Below, in pieces: positions 1-12,689 of a stretch of 64,000 nucleotides of DNA. A model generated the notes under the pieces. That model ran no database searches, was not told the DNA's origin, and worked only from the letters and a program-made list of their open reading frames with translations. The position numbers were made by a program, and so were the translations under genes. Source of the DNA: Acanthosoma haemorrhoidale (Eukaryota; Arthropoda; Insecta; Hemiptera; Acanthosomatidae); NCBI GenBank assembly GCA_930367205.1, contig OV884013.1, positions 116,274,869 through 116,338,868 of the forward strand. Direction: 5' to 3'. How positions within the stretch are numbered: position 1 is the stretch's first letter; every line of letters starts with the position of its first letter.

Positions 1-481
1 AGATTCCACTGCCTTTGTGATAATAACGATACTACTGTCTCTAACGCCGTACCAAAGCCGTTTAAATCTGCTCAATTAGTATTGTCTAGTCGAGATAGAA
101 AAATACGTCAAATACGGTGGCCTTCAGAAATATATGTGGAAAATTTTAAAAATTTATTTTTGTTAACCGAGCCACGTAAACCACCAACATGGTTACATCA
201 GTAGAATCCTCCCAACGTTTTAGTGACTCGTCAATAAATATGTACGTGGACTTTAGGACAACACTGGAAGACCTGGACCTTAGGGGGGGAGGGGGTGGAA
301 AGGATCCATAGTGTTCGTGGTCAGTTTTATAATGCTTATAATAAATTGAGAAAAATCTATTTAGAAACTAATGTATTTTAAGCTGATTTTTTTTCTATTT
401 TGGTAAACAAAACCTTTGTTGGATCTGTTTTTTTTTTCTTTGTCTAATTTCCATTCAGCCATAGAGTTTTATTTCACTAAA

Positions 482-815
482 CGACAGTTTTATAATGCTA
501 AGAACAAGTAGAAGGGGCTTGATCAGAACTGTATACCTGCCTCGTGTCTTCATGGAAGTCACTGATGGTTCCCTGTTATTTTTAAGTAAGCAACCGCATC
601 CCTCCAAGACCTCCCTACTTCCCAGAATCTTATCCTTTTCTTATCATATATGTCTCAGCTTTAGCCACAGACCCCACTCGTACCTAGACATTCCACCCAG
701 TATGTAGTAACGTAACTCTTAATATTTGTATATACCAGTGTTTTGATTGTACTTCATAATAAAGCTTTTCTTTCTTTTCTTTTAAAAGACTCTCCTACAA
801 AGATTATTTAATTGT
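482..815 (+). mobile_element. MITE-1 copy (TIR about CGACAGTT...AACTGTCG)
   Basis: One of four near-complete copies. It starts ACGACAGTTTTATAATGCTA and ends AAAGATTATTTAATTGTC. The ends are imperfect inverted repeats. No protein is encoded; the 70-aa frame inside is incidental. Bases 372-481 just upstream are also repeated before the copy at 10075. Confidence 0.7.
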
Positions 816-1761
816 CCATGAATTCGAGAATAGTGACACTTCCAATGGCATTTGGGTGACATTCAAATCTGAGAAGTTTATTCAAATAGAATTGTCTGTA
901 ACATTTTTGTTTTTTGTTTAGGAATGAATAGAGCTTCATCAGGTTGTCCAGAATAGAGCATCAGGCTGTCCAGAACGTTGTTGAAAATGTTTAGAAGTTG
1001 GTGTTGGTTGGAAATGAAAAAAAAAATCTCTAGAACCGTTTTGGATTGCAACCACATCTGTTTTTTTTTATTTATCTGGTATTACTACAGTATGATACCT
1101 TTCCTGTATTAACTTTCAAGGTTTACAAACAATTGTATAAATAAAATGATTTATATACCAAGAAACTAATAACTTGGTGGAAGTCAGTAACAGGATAAGA
1201 AATTATCGTTTTTTTTTTGTTATATTATAAAAAACACAGATAGTTTAAACTTTGAAAAGATGGTGGATGAGTGAGTGATACATCTATTGAGGCCTGTGAT
1301 GCAAAACATCATTAATTATTCTCTAAAAGCTTCTAATATTAGTTGGGAATTGCCAATCAAAGTTGAGTTGTTTTCTGCGTGTTGAAACTACAAGTTTCAA
1401 TTAAGACTTGCAACAGTGGAGTTACATCAGGCCCAAACGGAAAATTTGCGTTTAAAGCATGAAATGGGACTTATAAACGGTCCAGACTTTTTTTACCATT
1501 GAATGAAAAACTTTCCCAACACCGATATTTTTCCTGACAAAATGTTCGGGAAGAGAAGTCGTTATATTAAGCGACCCAGCTTTTGCCGGAGAAGGTACGA
1601 GGCAGAGAAGCGGTACTCCTATTCGACCAGAGTACGTGTGCTCTTTGTGTCCAAGGATCTGCTCCTCAGAGCGGTCCGAGATTGGACGGTGGCCCGGAAA
1701 GGACGTGGAAGAGGAAATTGAGGTCGGTACAGTTTCCTGTCATCATATGCAGTAATTGAAA
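816..1761. other. No gene recognised
   Basis: AT-rich. A GC-richer patch at 1560-1735 has open stretches in two frames (RVLFVSKDLLLRAVRDW or YVCSLCPRICSSERSEIG) but no further support. A short duplication (CATCAGG.TGTCCAGAA) lies at 935-975. Confidence 0.5.
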
Positions 1762-2956
1762 AATAAAGGGTGTCCCAAAATTAACGCAAGATTTGAATTT
1801 GCCACCATTTGTGCAGTAAAGTGTAAAAAAGTGTGCAGTAAAAACAACAATTTGTCAGCTGACAGTTTAGGGTTAGTAAAAATGGAGCCTTACACGATAA
1901 AACAACGTGTCTTTATTGTTGAACATTATCTCAAAAATAATGTAACTTTGGCAGCCGCAGTTCAAAAATTTCATCCAAAATATGGTCGGAATAGTGTTTT
2001 GACTTCATCAACTGAGAAGAGATTAATTGAAAAAATTTAGGGAGACTGGATCAGTTGGAGACACTAAACACACTAGGCGTCCAAAAACAAGCCGTTCAAA
2101 TGTCAATATCGAAGCAGTGCGTGAGAGTGTTGTTGAAAATCCAGGAACATCAATTCGGCGTCGTAAACACTGTCCTTTGTGCCGAAATTGGATGATATTG
2201 ATGTGGCCAATATGTGGTTTCAACATGATGGTGCCACATGCCATACAGCCCATGAAACAATTCAAATACTGCATGAGACATTTCCATGTCGTGTACTCTC
2301 TCGTTACAATGAATTATAATCTTTTAATGCACGGGTGGATGTGGGCTTGTTGACATATACCAGTGACTTCAAATAACCCCATAAAAATAAATCTAAAGGT
2401 GTTAAATCACACGATCTAGGGGGCTGATCCTGATCACCAAAACGAGAGAGTACACGACCTGGAAATGTCTCTTTGACCCCAAATTGTTTCATGGACTGTA
2501 TGGCATGTGGCACCATCATGTTGAAACCACATATTGGCCACATCAATATCATCCAATTTCGGCACAAATAACTGTGTTTAAGACGCCGAATTGATGTTCC
2601 TGGATTTTTAACAACACTCTCACGCACTGCTTCGATATTGACATTTGAACGGCTTGTTTTTGGACGACCAGTGCGTTTAGTGTCTCCAACTGATCCAGTC
2701 TCCCTAAATTTTTCAATTAATCTCTTCACAGTTGCTGAAGTCCAAACACTATTCCGACCATATTTTTGGGAAATTTTCGAACTGCGGCTGCCAAACTTAC
2801 ATTATTTTTGAGATAATGTTCAACAATAAAGACACGTTGTTCAATCGGGTAACGCTCCATTTTTACTAACCCTAAACTGTCAGCTGTCAAATTGTTTTGT
2901 TTTTTTTAGCGTTGCCACACTTTACTGCACAAATTCAAATCTTGCGACCCTTTATT
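1762..2956. mobile_element. Head-to-head pair of deleted Tc/IS630-like elements (palindrome)
   Basis: Two copies meet tail-to-tail near 2312. The plus copy (1762-2312) encodes MEPYTIKQRVFIVEHY, a helix-turn-helix start, and after a frame break FRETGSVGDTKHTRRPK. The minus copy (2312-2956) gives one frame (2304-2729): an HTH linker with KRTGRPKTSRSNVNIEAV, then WPICGFNMMVPHA and CDLTPLDLFLWGYLKS, the degenerate D2 and D3 parts of a DDE transposase. In both, the D1 segment has been deleted, so neither is active. Outer ends read AATAAAGGGT on the left and its complement on the right. Confidence 0.8.
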
Positions 2957-4780
2957 ATTATTGTTTTGTAGGGTGGGGGGGGGGTAGAAATGACAATTGT
3001 ACCTCGATTTGCTCGGTCTTCTCCGATCTCCCCCTGGGTCCCTCCCTGTCTTCAGCTGCATTCGTCCTATAGTCCATAGCTGGGTGATCTCTTCGCTTTG
3101 ATAAAAAAGGTATGGTAGTCGACCATGTTTTGCACCACAGTTGGGCATTTCTTCCCTTCGGCGAAGTTAAGGGCTTATTAAGTCTCCCTTATAAAGCAGA
3201 CAGCGAGATCTTTTCGAGGTGGGTCAAGCCCAAATGCACTTGATCCTAGCCTGAAGTTCACTTCTGTCTAGTTTTACATTGAACAGGGTAGATGGGCTTA
3301 TTAATTTGTGTATAACCCACCCATTAAGTATAACCCACCAATAACCCATTAATTGTGTGAGAGTTGACTGAATTAGCACTTATTCAGTCATTATAATTTG
3401 ACAGGAAGCGATGTGTGAAGCAAGACCAAAACGGCCAGCGGTTTGTAAGGTGAGACTTACGGACAATACCATAGTCCTAGATATGTACATAATCTAGAAC
3501 GAATATCATAAATAAAATATAATATAAATTACAACCGAATCCGATTTCACTTTGTTAAATAAATAAAAATATCCACTAATAAAGATAAATGTAGCCCATC
3601 TCAACCCTAACCTGATATGGTCTTTATTTTTTAAAATAGTAATGAAGAATATATTAGACAGTTCAATCTTACAGCTATCGAATCATTAACATAAACCATA
3701 AAGTACTACGTTATGTTATCATAACTTGCATCTAGTAATACTATTGTATTTTCTATTACTGTTCGAAATAATATAAAAAATTGAAGGATTATATTACTTG
3801 ATAAGGTTTTAAGCACAATTTCCTCTCTTATGAAAAGATAATAAAGTATTGAATTTATGGTTTTACTCCTCTTCTAGTAATCATGCAAAGTTACTGCTGG
3901 TTTGACCCTGAGTCATGCAATTTGCCCCAGGGTCAGACTTGATGATCCCATGTGTTAATGAATAATTACAGGCCGTTAATTAATTAAACTATATTTACGT
4001 ATATATAAACTTTATATACGTATATTCAAGTATATTTACTTCAGTCTGGATATTGAATTTCCTCTGAACCGTAGCTGGAAATTTTCAGTGGAAATTTAAT
4101 TTTACTCATTCACATGTTATGGGTATAACGTTTAATAACAGCCCCCCCCCCCAACTTAAAAAGCAACAAATAACACTCACCCCAAAGAATAAAAGGGCCT
4201 GGTTCCTGGTTATATCTATTAATACTCTTTATTATTTATTATATTTACATTATTCATATTATTATTTACTCATTGAAATATTTATTTCATTTATTCACTT
4301 ATTTTTTTTCAAATGCGATCAATACACTTGTTTCTTGTGGGGAACAAGCTCTTAAGAGGCAAAACCACATCACCTGACACCGAGCTCACTAACAAAATCA
4401 AATTGCGTTGGAGGATGTCACGAGGCCACTGTGCTGATTAATGAGAGGAAATCTATTTAATACATACAATATTTGTTAAGTAAATAACCGTTAGTAACTA
4501 TTTTCCACTATTCGAACAGGAAACAAAATAAGAGTTTAAATCCCGCTCATTTGTCACATATCGAGTTGAGAATCACATTTTATGGATGAAACAACATCTT
4601 AGAAGCAAATTAAAATTGTAATATTTTGTATTTGTTATGCCTACTAGTTAGGTAAATGGCGTATTGATTTATAACAGATACCAGAAAATTATTTATTTAA
4701 AAAATTATTTCAGTTTCTCCTGGATGTTATTTTGACATTTGTTTGTATATTCACTTTAGGTGGCCGAATTAAACACTAAA
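2957..4780. other. No gene recognised
   Basis: AT-rich. A run of 11 C at 4142-4152, a possible LINE-C scrap (CCCATGTGTTAATGA near 3947) and a palindromic TATATACGTA cluster at 3998-4025. Nothing coding is supported. Confidence 0.5.
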
Positions 4781-4960
4781 GGTGAGCCCCATCACCTTGT
4801 AGAGTCTTGCCAATGAAGCCAAGTACATTGTGTATCATTGTACTTGTATTGATTATATAACTTTTACCTTGTACAGAGTGTTCCGATGGTATCGGCCATA
4901 GGGCATATAAAATGTAATATGTAAATAGATTCACCTAAGAATCTCTAATAAACAATCATT
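4781..4960 (+). mobile_element. LINE-D 3' UTR fragment
   Basis: Begins GGTGAGCCCCATCACC and shares GTGTATCATTGTACTTG and GTAAATAGATTCACCTAAG with 20548-20745. Untranslated. Confidence 0.65.
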
Positions 4961-5022
4961 TTGTCATTATTTGAGGGGATTGGAAAAAAAAAAATAAGAC
5001 AAAATACATAAAAGGCTAACCC

Positions 5023-5245
5023 GACGGTGAGCCCCGTCATCTAGTCCATTTACAATGAATATCTTTTTAACCATGATCACGACCAAGACATTTTTACTCC
5101 TTAAAATGCATGCTATATACACAGTATATCCTTGCTACATAGTACAAGGAGAAAGCATCAGAAAAAATTATAATCAATTATAATAATTAATCTAAAGAAA
5201 TAATAATTACTCACAGGTGTTGAGAAAAAAAAAATAAATAAAAGA
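5023..5245 (+). mobile_element. Probable LINE 3' UTR of the C/D type
   Basis: Carries the hairpin variant GGTGAGCCCCGTCATC (5026-5041) and ends in an A-rich tail (AAAAAAAAAATAAATAAAAG) about 200 bp later. The middle does not match LINE-C or LINE-D clearly. Confidence 0.4.
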
Positions 5246-5650
5246 CTAGTTAGATCCTAAAATAATATTATCGATTGTCAGACGGTACAAAAAATCATCT
5301 CAATTAAGGGCTCAAGAGCGCTTTGCACTCATTAATAGTATGTTAAGTATTTTTGAAATGAGATTACAAAAATTCATTAAAACTGCTTTTTACTGTGTGC
5401 GATGGTAAGAGTAGGCCATTAAACCGTATGCAGATGTAGTAACCATTAATTGGGTTATACTGTAGACTAACGTATTTTGAGTGGGTGTAAGAAAACGATA
5501 AATACAAAAGAAATTCGTTATATCCTCTATACACTATTTACCGCTAGTCCGTTCCACTACATGACTTCCGTGGCCATAGAACGCCGGCAGTGTGCACAGG
5601 TAGCCTACATACAGACCATACATAGATACATAGATAAAGCATAGACGTAC

Positions 5651-5799
5651 CTGCTAATGGCCTGTAGAGACCGGGTATTCCTCCGCCGGGAGGGCAGACG
5701 AGGCGCACCTTCCTCCTCATGGTCCAGGTGCACTGAGGGCATCCGACCACCTCCACCAGGTAGCGAGAGGTCTGGTGGGGATGGCCGCTCTTCACCGCT
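5651..5799 (-). CDS. Candidate isolated coding exon
   Basis: A GC-rich island in AT-rich DNA. On the minus strand it ends at a strong donor (AGCAG/GTACGT at 5651/5650). One frame reads SGEERPSPPDLSLPG then MPSVHLDHEEEGAPRLPS. The alternative frame reads RYLVEVVGCPQCTWTMRRK then VRLVCPPGG. The upstream acceptor (GGCAG at 5800) has a poor pyrimidine tract. No family recognised; it could be an exon of a gene extending off this window or a retroelement remnant. Confidence 0.35.
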
Positions 5800-7491
5800 C
5801 TGCCCCCGTCAGGGATAACTAGCCCTTGCTTTTAAAGTATTGTCATTCGGACAAACCAAACCACTCGATGACCCATCTTCAAGACTAGTTTTGAAATATA
5901 AAATCATTTTCATTGTGACAGGCCGACCAAGTTGTCCCGTAGCTCGGTCAAAGTGCAGCCAGTATAGTAGGCCACAGCAATGGTAAAAAACATCTAGTCG
6001 ACAACATGTGTATCATAACCAGGGTAAGATGGGCCCATATTACTTATTTATGCTTGAAATTTTCAAGTAATTGTTTTATTAAATCCTATTGATATTTCCT
6101 ATGGCATTGAGGTACTTTGAGTATAATTCGAATGGGTTAAGGTGACCCATAAGTACTCTTTTTACCAACACATTATTGCCTTAATAGCCATAGCTTTTAC
6201 GAAATGTAAACCAGTACAGTTTAACAAATTATAAAAATCAATTAAATGTAGAACCCGTGCTAATTTTTAAATATAATTTTTAAACGAAATTGCATAAAAG
6301 TACACACAAAAAAATTAAAGATAACGTTTTATTATTGGAATTAATTCACTCATTAAAATAGTTTGGTTTTCCTGATACACTTTATGGCTATTTATTATTC
6401 AAATCTTAAAATTTCAAATAAATACTCATTCAAATATATTATGTTGATTTTTTTCGAAATTTCTTTTATCATCTATACTGTGTCGTAAAGAGTTAATGCG
6501 TGTTAACACAATAGTTTTGGGTATCTCTACCCACATGGGTGAAAATAATTTATTAAATTACAAATCTTTAGTTTTGTAGACTTTTTTTCCTTAGTGTGCT
6601 AGTTCCTTAGCATATATTTCCTTTCCGGTTTTTCGCCCAACAGGCCGGAAGCAGAGGAATATAAGCTATTTGCATAGGTTAACTCTTAGTTGGAACTTCA
6701 AATTGCCAGCACCTTTGATCTGGTGATTTTGCGAATTTAAATTTCTCAGTACATTCCTTTGAACTCTCCCCTTTTCGAATCGTATCGCAGTTGTGCGCCT
6801 GATGTCGCTCAAAGAGAACTTAAAAAGTCCATTTCCAAAGTGGAGGGGAAACTTCGTCGACTATTTAAACGAATGTTCGTGGACTGGTGGTAGAACTGAT
6901 GAAACCTAAGAGGCCTAAGTGGGAGGATCTCCGACACTGGGACCGACTAGTCGGGTGTCCACGATGAAGGAGATCTTCTGGAAGGTGGAAACGGAGCCTA
7001 AGAAAGACTAAGAAGACATGTAAATCTTGGAATGGTAACATGAGCACTCAATCAGCTACCAACTTTGAAGCTCGTAATGTTTATAGCTTAAGCATTTAAA
7101 CGATATTCATCCAGATTGGGAAAGAATATAAGAACCACACTCCTTCAGAAGTGCTTCAGCCCTCAGAACGACATTCACTATTCCCCCAATAAATCAAAAC
7201 TAAAAAAATAAAATGTTTCTGCTACTATTGCCAGAACTGTACGTACCTTCGCCAAATGTCCCTGTCTAAAAGCAATGAAGACTCACATTCAAAAATTTAT
7301 TGAAGATGGTCAACATTTATTGCGGTTTTAGATTATTTTTGCAATTGGTTATCTTTCTTGTGTTACGAAGAAAACAAGGCTCAATTTGAAAATTAAAATC
7401 TATATTAGTATATTAGTGCAGTATTTATGAATGTGCAAGGCCCACGGTAAACACAAATTAGTTTATGATTTTCACACTTAATTTTTTATTA
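5800..7491. other. No gene recognised
   Basis: Apart from the candidate exon edge at 5800, mixed-composition DNA with no RT, transposase or long frame. A GC-richer stretch at 6780-7030 gives only short frames. Confidence 0.5.
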
Positions 7492-7922
7492 TCAACAACT
7501 TTATTGTGATAAAATTACAATCCACCTCGTTGGGCAAAAAGTGATTGTGATAAATGTTTTCATTCATACCATATTTACAATTTTCATTCACTCGCTCATT
7601 CATGCAGTATTTACAAACAGCCCAGAGACCCCCAAAATCTACATGGTTGTCATCTCCCTCGCATGCGAAAGAGGAAGCGGAGTCTTGGGAAGTCCCACAC
7701 ACTTCTCCGTCAGTCGCGTCACTGGATAAGAGCCAGCGGAGGCTGACGAAGAGCGCAAGAGCCACAGACGCTCAGGACATGATTGAAGAAACTGGCCATT
7801 GCCAGGACCACTGTCACGCATTTATAGCAGGTCACGAGGCGGATTATAGGGATGAGTGCTAGGCGGTTAGGGTGGTTGGATAGGTTACTATGGAATTTTA
7901 TGAGCTTGGAAGGGATGGGTGA
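7492..7922 (-). mobile_element. LINE-A 3' end (Jockey-type)
   Basis: Minus-oriented 3' terminus. The AATAAAGTTGTTG end appears as CAACAACTTTATT at 7494. It includes the RT C-terminal tail and 3' UTR, with small internal deletions relative to other copies near 7840-7865. Confidence 0.75.
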
Positions 7923-8591
7923 TGATAAATTATATATTTTTATAGCCAATAAAATTTTTTTTTTAGAGAAAGTCGAAGTTTGTATAATTTACTTCTGATT
8001 TACCCCAGAAATGATTTCGGGGTTTGAGACACCCCAAGTTACCGCTTGTGTGATTTGTTTCTGAAGTTACTAAATAAAGGTCATAACTGACGCCTAACTA
8101 CAGATGTCTCTATGACAAAGTACAGAACTTACATAATACCAATTACTACTTCATTGTAGACTATTGGATATATCAAGGCGAATTGTATTAAAAACAATAG
8201 TAGGAAACAGTGGTACATGATTAGATAATATACAACTTTAGTGATTCATTATAGTTTTATACGTGTCTATATATTTTTATTTAAAGTATATGTGGAGTGC
8301 GTAGTTTTAATGTAATTAGTAAAAAATGCCAAGACTTACTTAATGAATCTTTTAACGATTATATAAGCAATATATTATATTAACAAATAATGAAAACACA
8401 AAATTTTCTTGCTCAAACCAATACAATATGGCCTTGCATTGTTCTTTCAATGATGTGTGAGGTGTTCAGAACGTTCTCCTGTTTGCTTACAGATGTTGAT
8501 GTCTCTACGGTCATAGTAGTTCGTCACAGGCTACATTGTGCGGTGAAATCGTCTTTGTAACTGGCTGAGTGAGCATTGAAGAACTTTTTTA

Positions 8592-8945
8592 TTTATAGCA
8601 GGTCTCGAGGCCACTGCCGTTTTAGTCTCCGAGGAGGATTATAGGGATGAGCGATGCAGTGCAATGACTGTGCTACGGGATTAGGGTGGTTGGATAGGTT
8701 ACTATGGATTTTTATGGACTTGTAAGAGGTGAGTTCTAGAATGTAGGGTATATTAAGATCATTATGAAGGGTTTTGTTGCTGACGTAATAAGGGACATTT
8801 ACTATTGTTCTCAGGACTTTTTATTGAAAGGATTGGATACGCTTGATGTTCGACTTCTTTGCTGTCCCACATAGCCTCTATTCCGTAGGTCCATATTGGC
8901 TTAAGTATAACTTTGCAAATAAGTTATTGAAGAACTACAACAATC
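8592..8945 (-). mobile_element. LINE-A fragment
   Basis: Minus-oriented RT C-terminal region (Leu-Trp-Gly-Thr-Ala-Lys to the RRLK..WPRDLL tail). The 3' UTR is missing. Frames are interrupted. Confidence 0.75.
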
Positions 8946-9441
8946 GATTAGATTACCGATAGTTACTTAGCCACGGAGCTTAGCCAGGTAAGATGGGACC
9001 TGCCAGGCTAAATATGTCTACAGTATAGCTACTATACACTTTTATTATTCATCTCATCAAGATATAATTCCATGCAAAATAATTGGTTTTTGTTGAAAAA
9101 CTATATTCACATTTCTAATTCTAAGAAACAGTACATACAGTCGATAGAGGTCCACACTTCTAATTTGATATTACTCTTTACGCGTTTTTTTTTTCTCTTG
9201 AAATGAAACATTGAAACATCTATTAACTTTATAATAACCATAAGCATTTTTCGGTCGTATGGAACAGATACACGTTATGGAGGCTATGGTTTAAATATGC
9301 CCTACAGCTGGAGCTTCCTGGATGACTAACTAGTCGGTAAATAGGAAATTAGAATTAAAACATCACTGAAGACCTCCAATGAAGGATAGCGTTCGCATCC
9401 GTGTTCATTCAGAAACACGCCTCATTCTGACAGCAATGAAG

Positions 9442-9775
9442 TCGACAGTTATATAATGCTAAAAGTAGAAGGGGGTTGAGCAGAACTGTATACCTGCCTC
9501 GTTACTTCATGGAAGTCACTCATTTTTTTAAGTAAGCAACCGCATCCCTCCAAGACCTCCCTACTTCCCAGAACTATCCTTTTCTTATACATATATGTCT
9601 CAGCTTTAGTCCCAGTCCCCACTTGTTCAGAATAAACTCGTTCCCCAACATCCAACCCAGTATGTAGTAACGTAACTCTTTATATTTGTATATACCAGTG
9701 TTTTGATTGTACTTCATAATAAAGCTTTTCTTTCTTTTCTTTTAAAAGACTCTCCTCTACAAAGATTATTTAACT
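9442..9775 (+). mobile_element. MITE-1 copy
   Basis: Starts TCGACAGTTATATAATGCTA, the best-preserved 5' terminus in the window. The 3' terminus has decayed to ATTATTTAACTTATG. Body matches 482-815. Confidence 0.75.
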
Positions 9776-10074
9776 TATGATAAATGTAAATAATGCTAAT
9801 AATAGTACCATAAACGAACAAATATAATTTTATGGTTTAATAGATAGTTGTGGGTTTAGATTAAGTAAATAATCTCCTTCTTCTTATCTTCCTACGTTAT
9901 ACATTCATTATACACAAGTGCTCTCGGGCGCCTATTCTACCTAAGTCCTTCTAAGTTCTAAGTTTGAATTTTAAGCTGATTTTTTTCTATTTTGGTAAAC
10001 AAAACCTTATTTTTTGAGCTGGTTTTTATTCTTTTTCTAATTTTCATTCAGCCACAGAGTTTTATTTCACTAAA

Positions 10075-10400
10075 CGACAGTTTTATAATGCTAAAAACAA
10101 GTAGAACTGTATACCTGCCTCGTGACCTCATGGAAGTCACTGATGTTCCCCTGTTATTTTTAAGTAAGCAACCTCATCCCTCCAAGGCCTCCCTACTTCC
10201 CAGAATCTTATCCTTTTCTTATTCATATATGTCTCAAGCTTTAGCCCCAGACCCCACTTGTGCCTAGACGTTCCACCCAGTATGTAGTAACTTAACTCTT
10301 AATATTTGTATATACCAGTGTTTTGTTTGTACTTCATAATAAAGCTTTCCTTTATTTTCTTTTAAAAGACTCTCCTCTACAAAGATTATTTAACTGTCGA
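10075..10400 (+). mobile_element. MITE-1 copy
   Basis: Starts CGACAGTTTTATAATGCTAA and ends GATTATTTAACTGTCGA, showing the paired termini. About 105 bp upstream (9968-10074) matches 372-481, so either the element has a longer form or both copies lie in the same older repeat. Confidence 0.78.
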
Positions 10401-10937
10401 TTAAGCGTAATTGGTGAGTTGTCTGTAATTTATTTTTCCTCTCAACTAGAAGAACCAGCATTGCATCCTAAAAATTGAATTTTTTTCAACGCTCTTACCT
10501 CATTACGATTGCGAGTTTCATGCGAGCATAGTTTAAGGCTTGACAATAAATGTTGCCAATAGTTTTATAATTTATTCTTTATTATAGAGACTAAGCATGC
10601 CACTTATCGACACATCTCGAACCCGCAAAGAGACTCGACCCGCACAACACACACACACGTGGTAGCAGTGATTTGAAAATATACAACCGACTTGACGGCT
10701 GTATCGAATATGTTACAGTTAAAGAAATGGTCAACAGGAAGATGACATCCATAATGAACTGAAGATGAGTTGTAGTAATGTAAACTATTGAAGAAGACTA
10801 CCAAGGAAATCTAACTATGGTACTTTTACAATTCCAAGCACCAGAACGGGCCAATTGACCTTAATTCCAGGCGCCTCCGAACTAAAACTAAAATATAGTT
10901 GATACGTAAGACTAAAATATCCGCTTATTTAAACTTC

Positions 10938-11426
10938 TAATGAATTATTATTGCAGCCTTTGAGTGATTTCTTTCACTAGGTTATAATTAAAGTCAACGC
11001 CAGTTGTATCGTGTAGTCCACAATCCCAATTCCCGTACTCCGAGAGTGTGGTATTTACTGAACCAAAAAAAGTTAGTGAGTATTTACTGAGAGAGTAAAT
11101 ATTAAGAGTTACTTCACTACACACTACTGGGTGGGATGTTGGGGAACGAGTGTCTTGTGAACAAGCGGGGACTGGGGCTAAAGCTGAGACATACACAGGT
11201 GGTCTGAAAAGTTTCCGATCTCAACATGAAGATGATGACAAAGTAAATAAAAGCTAGTGAAATAAAAGCTTTGTTAGGTCGGAAACTTTTCAGACCACCC
11301 TCTATGTGTATAAGAGAAGGGTAGTTCCGGGAATTGGGATGGAGGACTACACGATACCACTGGCATTGACCTCAATTATAACCTAGTGAAAGAAAGCACT
11401 CAAAGACTGCAATAATAATTCATTAA
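10938..11426. mobile_element. Composite inverted-repeat element with diverged MITE-1-like core
   Basis: Arms of about 100 bp (10938-11038 and 11325-11426) are inverted: the left begins TAATGAATTATTATTGCAG and the right ends CTGCAATAATAATTCATTA. Between them the minus strand resembles MITE-1 (11090-11190), itself interrupted by a 109-bp MITE. Confidence 0.7.
11194..11302. mobile_element. 109-bp MITE with TA target duplication
   Basis: Ends GGTGGTCTGAAAAGTTTCCGA and TCGGAAACTTTTCAGACCACC are perfect inverted repeats just inside TA (11192-11193 and 11303-11304). The TA duplication and terminal style fit Tc1/mariner mobilisation. Removing it restores the surrounding MITE-1-like sequence GACATA/TATGTGTATAAG. 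Confidence 0.82.
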
Positions 11427-12109
11427 AAAGTGTCATGAGAAATGAATAAACTACGAAGAAGATACATAAAAATATTCATTTTTTTTTAACGACCAGCATA
11501 AAGTTAAGTGTAGTAGTGGAGATGGTAGTGAGTGACTTTGTTAGAAATGTATTCTGTATTAACTGCAGTTTAAGGAAGTTACTACTTGTACAGGTCATAT
11601 TACAGAATAGTTTAATATAAGTCTGACAATAAATTCATAAATTATTGCTTCATGTTTTATCGGCAGTTTGTATGTTTGGCAAAGGAATGAAAACAGCCTT
11701 GCCTTTTGCTCTAATAGAATTTATGTAAGGTGTAAATATTAACCGAAAAATAACACCTAACTACTTGACAGACATTTAACTGACCAATTGATTGCCAATC
11801 AGGAGACAAGAAACAGAAATAACAGGAAAATAAGACTTTCGCCATGTTGATAATATCAGTGCGTGTATCAGTGGATATGCGATTGGAAAAAGTAGGGATA
11901 TTTCCCAGCTTAGAGTTTAGAGAAGTCGTTGGCAACTCCCCTCCACACCTCCAACTTTTGCCCTTCCTGAAATATTCTATGCTCTTTTCTACTCTACCAT
12001 ATTGATGTTTTCAGCTTCATCGTTATCCCACCTAGAGCTCAGCTGTAATAGGAATTTATTAATAAATAATAAATTACTTTATGTAGTTACTGTTCCAAAA
12101 AAAAAATAC

Positions 12110-12340
12110 ATCTTATTGATGAGATCCCCCCCCTTTTTATAGCTCCTTTAAATTTATAAATAGTTATATATCCTAAGGCGAATCTATTTACAAATTATTT
12201 TTGTATTTCCTGTAGCCTTGCTACATTATATACAGGTTTTGTTATTTTATAAAAATTATATAATGGATAAACAAGTATAATGATACACATTATACGTGAC
12301 TGGACTAAACTGACTAATAAAGGTGCTGGGGCTCACCCCA
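12110..12340 (-). mobile_element. LINE-D 3' end
   Basis: Minus copy. Hairpin region at 12322-12337 (GGTGCTGGGGCTCACC), conserved GTATTTCCTGTAGC block, and a G-rich then T-rich end on its own strand near 12115-12135. Confidence 0.72.
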
Positions 12341-12689
12341 TATTTTATTTATATATATATTTGATACCCTAACCAATATAAGTAAGTGTAGTATTATAAG
12401 TAAGTAAGTGTTCTTCGGTTTTGTGGGATCGGAAATGAATTTTATCAAAGAAAGACACACAGACAGAAAACTTAAAGATTTCTGATATTGAAAATAAAAT
12501 CTACGAAAGCTATAAAAATCATTTGACATACCTGAATGAAAATTCAAACAGGAATCTCCTACATAATGGGAATAAAAACTATTTTTTTTTACTGTTTGTT
12601 GTATTGTTCGTTCTGTACGTTTGCTTATCTGTCTCATAGCGATCGTGATTTGCCTCTTTGACTTAATATTAAAATTTTTTTTTTACATG

